From Candidatus Omnitrophota bacterium (GTDB lineage Bacteria > Hinthialibacterota > Hinthialibacteria > Hinthialibacterales > JAKPRU01), in the NCBI GenBank assembly GCA_029557025.1, contig JAKPRU010001155.1, forward strand, positions 1-7,019: a DNA stretch of 7,019 bases, given 5' to 3'. A program made the position numbers and the translations under genes. Below, piece by piece: positions 5,291 through 7,019 of this stretch. Under the pieces are notes generated by a model, which saw nothing but the letters and a program-made list of their open reading frames with translations, was not told the DNA's origin and did no database searches. The number at the start of each line of letters is the position of its first letter. The first letter of the stretch is position 1.

Positions 5291-6862
5291 ATGAGATCGT
5301 CCCGCTCTCTTTTGCGTTCTGTCGGCGATTTTACCTTCGCGACCCTGATCAGCCGCATGCTGGGGCTGGTTCGCGATGCCTGTTTTGGTGCGTTTCTCGA
5401 AAAACATGTCGCGGATGCGTTCATGGTGGGGATCACCATTCCGAGCACGTTTCGGATTTTGTTTGCGGAAGGGGCGCTTTCGGTGGCTTTTATCCCGATC
5501 CTGTCCCGCGTGCGGATGGCGGGAGGTGAGGAAGAGGCGCGGAAGTTCGCCCGCTCCGTGTGGAATCTTATGGTTGTGGTGGTCGGTTGCGTGGTGCTAT
5601 TGGCCATTCTAACCGCGCCTCTTTATGTCCCGTTGTTGTTGAACAAGTGGCAGAACCGCGATGTCGGGATCGAACTGGCCACCGAAATGGTCCGGATCAT
5701 GTTCCCGTTTCTTTTCTTCATTTCGCTGTCGGCGTGGGCAATGGGGATTCTGAATGTTTATGGATCTTTTTTTCTCCCGGCGGTGAGTCCGGCGATTTAT
5801 AACGTGGTTGTGGTCTGCGGGGCCGTCTGGGCCGGGTTATGGATGTCGGGTGTGGATGCAGCCAGGGCCATGGCCGTTGCGGTAGTGATCGGGGGTTTTT
5901 TGCAGTTCTGCATTCAGGTCCCTGCTTTATGTCGATTGGGCTATTTCCCGTGGTTTACTCGGGATTCTCTTCACCCGCAGGTACGGGATTTCCTTATCGC
6001 ATTGACTCCCACGTTGTTTGGTCTTGCGGTGTACCAGATCAATATCATCATCAACCGAATCTATTTTGCGTCGTACCTGGAAGTCGGCTCGATTGCGGCG
6101 CTGACTTACGCATTTCGGCTGCTGCAATTTCCGCAGGGGGGACTGGGAGTCGCCGTGTCGGCGGCGGCCCTGCCGCGACTGGCCGAGGAAGCCCAGCAGT
6201 CCTCCGGTACGGCATTCTGTTCGACTATGGTTCGCTCGCTTCGAGCATTGATCCTTATCCTGATTCCATCCTCGGTCGGACTGGCCGTCATCAGTCGCGA
6301 CCTCGTCGGGGTGATCTATAATCGGGGGAAGTTCCTATCCGGGAATCTTCTGGAACCCACAACTTCCGCTCTGATTGCCTATACGGCCGGATTATTCTTC
6401 TTCTCTACGGCAAAATTGCTGACACAGGGTTTCTATACGTATCGTGATGTCAAAACGCCGGTCAAGATCGGCTTTGTTTCTGTGGTCGTCAACATCCTGT
6501 TTTGTTATTTATTTGTCTTTGAAATTCGAATGGGTGTGGCAGGACTGGCGCTTGCCAGTACTCTTGCTTCCATGGTTCAAACGGGATTTCTCTATTATCT
6601 GTTGAGACCCAATCTGCCCGATTTTCCTGTGGGGTCTGTATTGGGGTTGATCGTACGGGTGTTGCTTTGTTCGGGCGTGATGGGCTGGCTGTGCTATTTG
6701 GCCATCCACCATTTTGCGTATTTAGGGGCCGGATTTTCCGGCTATGGACTGCGGGTTCTAATCGGGGTTTCGTTGGGTGTGTTCGTATATGGTGTGCTGG
6801 CATTGCTGTTTCTTTGGAACGATGTGAAGGCGGTGTTGCACCGGCGATGGCATAAGAAGTAA
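5291..6862 (+). CDS. murJ: MurJ (MviN), lipid II flippase of the inner membrane
   Basis: This 523-residue polytopic membrane protein moves the peptidoglycan precursor lipid II from the cytoplasmic to the periplasmic face. Length and about 14 hydrophobic segments (roughly 13-30, 42-70, 90-112, 133-160, 162-185, 190-212, 232-258, 264-292, 317-345, 357-378, 392-411, 413-438, 446-472, 484-510) fit the family. The N-terminal signature is clear: SRMLGLVRD (21-29), ADAF (41-44), FRILFAEGALSVAF (54-67). Residues equivalent to the functionally important E. coli R18, R24, D39, R52 and R270 are Arg22, Arg28, Asp42, Arg55 and Arg276 (in YAFRLLQFPQG). FYTYRDVKTPVKI (381-393) is another conserved stretch. 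The start at 5291 fits the family but has only a weak AGG ribosome binding site 8 bases upstream. The gene is divergent from the sugar operon and functionally unrelated to it; it appears to be transcribed alone. Confidence 0.95.
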   Translation: MRSSRSLLRSVGDFTFATLISRMLGLVRDACFGAFLEKHVADAFMVGITIPSTFRILFAEGALSVAFIPILSRVRMAGGEEEARKFARSVWNLMVVVVGCVVLLAILTAPLYVPLLLNKWQNRDVGIELATEMVRIMFPFLFFISLSAWAMGILNVYGSFFLPAVSPAIYNVVVVCGAVWAGLWMSGVDAARAMAVAVVIGGFLQFCIQVPALCRLGYFPWFTRDSLHPQVRDFLIALTPTLFGLAVYQINIIINRIYFASYLEVGSIAALTYAFRLLQFPQGGLGVAVSAAALPRLAEEAQQSSGTAFCSTMVRSLRALILILIPSSVGLAVISRDLVGVIYNRGKFLSGNLLEPTTSALIAYTAGLFFFSTAKLLTQGFYTYRDVKTPVKIGFVSVVVNILFCYLFVFEIRMGVAGLALASTLASMVQTGFLYYLLRPNLPDFPVGSVLGLIVRVLLCSGVMGWLCYLAIHHFAYLGAGFSGYGLRVLIGVSLGVFVYGVLALLFLWNDVKAVLHRRWHKK

Positions 6863-6870
6863 GAGTTTTT

Positions 6871-6901
6871 CCTCACCTCAGAGCTATCCCGGAGGGAGAG
6901 G
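6871..6901 (+). terminator. Weak imperfect stem-loop after murJ
   Basis: CCTCACCT (6871-6878) can pair with GGGAGAGG (6894-6901) with one A-A mismatch and one G-T pair, 8 bases after the murJ stop. A T-rich word (CTTTTG) follows only about 10 bases later. It lies between two genes that probably converge, where a terminator is expected, but the fold is poor. Confidence 0.22.
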
Positions 6902-6947
6902 GATCAATGTCTTTTGAGACAGACTTTCGATTCTTTCTTCCTATTGT

Positions 6948-7019
6948 CTATTCCGGATACACAAACCCATCCGGCAAACGAATCAGGTCGATATGCGGGA
7001 GCGGGCCGGACGCGTGCAA
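6948..7019 (-). CDS. Partial gene: probable C-terminal 23 residues of an unknown protein
   Basis: A minus-strand frame enters from the right edge and stops at TAG (6950-6948). It reads like real protein, ending LIRLPDGFVYPE, and its third codon positions are GC-rich as in the neighbouring genes. It would be convergent with murJ, with 85 bases between their stops. The fragment is too short to assign a family. A competing reading is a plus-strand gene beginning at ATG 6907, after GGGAGAGGG; its codons look less natural, so I prefer the minus strand. Confidence 0.45.
   Translation of the reverse strand: MHASGPLPHIDLIRLPDGFVYPE

Noticed and set aside
5251..5607. 118-codon minus-strand frame over the murJ start
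   Set aside because: It is opposite the most conserved part of MurJ and has a low-complexity Thr/Ser/Arg composition.

Overview
The window reads as an ordinary stretch of bacterial chromosome, moderately GC-rich, with clear Shine-Dalgarno sites. MurJ, the peptidoglycan lipid II flippase, shows a walled bacterium. The HD-GYP-like N-terminus and the pair of xylose-isomerase-like TIM-barrel enzymes would suit a Gram-negative or candidate-phylum lineage (deltaproteobacterial, planctomycete or similar), but the taxonomic guess is weak. There are no mobile elements, CRISPR arrays, tRNAs or rRNAs that I can recognise.

Layout. Positions 1-360 (minus) hold the first 120 codons of a gene cut by the window edge, whose sequence resembles the N-terminal region of HD-GYP signalling proteins. 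Positions 361-787 are gene-free and contain a strong 12-bp GC-rich hairpin and a 13-bp palindrome. Positions 788-4813 (minus) form a compact four-gene operon, in transcription order: a phosphomannose-isomerase-like cupin (4813-3704), a TIM-barrel sugar isomerase/epimerase (3661-2753), a zinc-dependent medium-chain sugar/polyol dehydrogenase (2734-1652), and a D-tagatose 3-epimerase family enzyme (1630-788). Gaps are 42, 18 and 21 bases and every gene has its own good ribosome binding site. Positions 4814-5290 are the divergent spacer, with two palindromes in front of the sugar operon and a strong ribosome binding site driving a 7-codon ORF in front of murJ. murJ runs 5291-6862 (plus). The last bases hold the probable C-terminal end of another minus-strand gene.

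How the genes fit together. The four operon genes look like the interconversion core of a carbohydrate pathway: one dehydrogenase converting a polyol or sugar hydroxyl to a ketone (or the reverse), two metal-dependent isomerase/epimerases acting on ketoses, and a cupin aldose-ketose isomerase. No kinase, transporter or regulator lies in the window, so the substrate cannot be named. The set does not match any catabolic operon I know well, and it is the best candidate here for something undescribed. murJ and the flanking partial genes look unrelated to it.
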